Positions 4,836 to 5,382 of a DNA stretch of 5,382 bases are shown here, one piece after another. Below the pieces are notes generated by a model, which was not told where the DNA came from, ran no database searches, and was given only the letters and a program-made list of their open reading frames with translations. The DNA comes from Lachnospiraceae bacterium UBA3316. Its GTDB lineage: Bacteria > Bacillota > Clostridia > Lachnospirales > Lachnospiraceae. Numbering within the stretch: position 1 is the first letter of the stretch; every line of letters begins with the position of its first letter. Where the stretch lies: NCBI GenBank assembly GCA_002361955.1, contig DESK01000044.1:101433-106814 (forward strand). Direction: 5' to 3'. The position numbers and the translations under genes are program-made.

Positions 4836-4859
4836 AAACCACCATTGTGTATTTGTCAA
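4831..4859 (-). promoter_or_regulatory. Perfect sigma-A promoter of the antisense RNA
   Basis: On the minus strand TTGACA (4859-4854), a 17-nt spacer and TATAAT (4836-4831) match consensus at every box position. Transcription is predicted to start near 4824. It gives the antitoxin RNA a much stronger promoter than the toxin, as expected when a short-lived RNA must stay in excess. Confidence 0.88.
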
Positions 4860-4911
4860 ACCATCACGCCCTGCCCCGCATATCCTGATCAGCTTATTTA
4901 CAATTCAAAGG

Positions 4912-5274
4912 TTACTTTCTTTTGTTCAAGATATAAAAGCCCGTTCCAACCATTGCAACAATACATTCTGATATTGGATAGGCAAGCCATACCCCTGTCA
5001 TTTTCAAAATTGAAGAAAGCAGGAAAGCTACTGGCACAAGCACGAACAGTCCTCGTAAAAAAGAGATTATTTGTGCAGGACGGGGACGCTCCGTTGAAGT
5101 AAAATAAATAGCTGTCACAATATTAAAACCAGTAAACGGACAGGCAAGGAAATACCATTTAAGTCCATCGACCGCAAGCATCTGAAGCATTTCGTTTCTT
5201 TCACTGTTAAAAATGGAGACAATCTGTGAAGCCCCAACGAATATAGCCGTATAAATCACACTCGACAAAAGCAT
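4912..5274 (-). pseudogene. C-terminal fragment of a MATE-family efflux transporter
   Basis: MATE proteins are 12-helix membrane antiporters of about 450 residues that export drugs and other cations using Na+ or H+ gradients. Only the last 120 or so residues are here, about four membrane helices: SSVIYTAIFVGASQIVSIF, WYFLACPFTGFNIVTAIYF, a stretch around FLRGLFVLVPVAFLL, and GVWLAYPISE to FYIL. The GFNIV...YF block, the FLRG...P block and the GVWLAYPISE motif are typical of the MepA-like C-terminal half. The frame runs only a few codons further upstream (IYQPTEV) before a stop at about 5300, so the first two-thirds are lost. An in-frame ATG at 5274-5272 has GGAGG 5 nt upstream, so the stub could be translated, but it should not transport alone. 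The loss probably came with insertion or deletion at about 5285. Confidence 0.85.
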
Positions 5275-5306
5275 TAGCACCTCCGTTGGTTGATAAATCT
5301 AAAGAA

Positions 5307-5381
5307 ATGACGCAGGTTGCAAACAGCTACTTTGAAGAGTTATGCAACACGAAATGCAACAATCGGGTAGGAGGTAGATAA
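5307..5381 (+). CDS. End of a short plus-strand reading frame, unidentified
   Basis: From the ATG at 5307-5309 the frame encodes 24 residues including VANSYFEELCNTKCNNRVGG and stops at TAA (5379-5381). The frame is open further left through the MATE junction, so this may be the tail of a longer, truncated gene whose true coding begins near 5285. No convincing ribosome binding site precedes the ATG. The last codons contain the binding site TAGGAGG, and the stop overlaps a possible ATG in a TAATG arrangement, typical of translational coupling to a following gene. I do not recognise the protein. The setting suggests a mobile element. Confidence 0.4.
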   Translation: MTQVANSYFEELCNTKCNNRVGGR

Positions 5382-5382
5382 T
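5368..5382 (+). promoter_or_regulatory. Ribosome binding site of a gene starting at the right edge
   Basis: TAGGAGG (5368-5374) is followed after 6 nt by AT at 5381-5382, the last two bases of the window. If the next base is G, a gene begins here, overlapping the preceding TAA stop. Spacing and strength are ideal for a start codon at this point. Confidence 0.5.

Noticed and set aside
4845..5102. An 85-codon plus-strand frame
   Set aside because: It starts inside the antisense promoter and runs opposite the MATE fragment, which has clear family motifs.
1..5382. CRISPR array
   Set aside because: No regularly spaced repeats of the right length are present on either strand.

Overview
The window reads as chromosomal DNA from a Gram-positive anaerobe of the Clostridia, most likely the Lachnospiraceae. 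This rests on strong AGGAGG-type ribosome binding sites, sigma-A type promoters, a B. subtilis-like tRNA-Glu 5' end, the style of the cysK/metY/malic enzyme proteins, and a small holin-like toxin of a kind common in Firmicutes. No species can be named from the sequence alone.

Left part (about 1-4040): housekeeping genes, moderately GC-rich and all on the minus strand. From right to left these are cysK (cysteine synthase), a possible 18-codon leader ORF, metY (O-acetylhomoserine sulfhydrylase), a decarboxylating malate dehydrogenase (malic enzyme), and the first 19 nt of a tRNA gene, probably tRNA-Glu, running off the left edge with its own promoter. cysK and metY look like one sulfur-assimilation operon. 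It is driven by a perfect TTGACA-N17-TATAAT promoter with phased A-tracts upstream and an ATACA repeat cluster over the start site. CysK uses sulfide to make cysteine and MetY uses sulfide to make homocysteine. The malic enzyme has its own promoter and a hairpin after its stop codon.

Right part (about 4040-5382): AT-rich, gene-poor and scarred, typical of an accessory or mobile-element region. It holds an unidentified small minus-strand ORF and a decayed XRE-family helix-turn-helix regulator (three single-base frameshifts and two in-frame stops). Next comes an apparently intact type I toxin-antitoxin locus: a 27-residue membrane peptide on the plus strand faces a roughly 108-nt antisense RNA with a perfect consensus promoter, and the two meet at a shared bidirectional terminator. 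After that lie the C-terminal third of a MATE-family efflux transporter, cut off at about 5285, and the end of a short plus-strand reading frame that sits just before a probable next gene at the right edge.

The most interesting item is the toxin-antitoxin locus. The leader of the toxin mRNA and the leader of the antisense RNA are diverged copies of one about 50-nt element in inverted orientation. Both can fold as a hairpin with a different but still paired inner stem. The antisense copy carries a 16-nt perfect complement to a conserved stretch of 16S rRNA.
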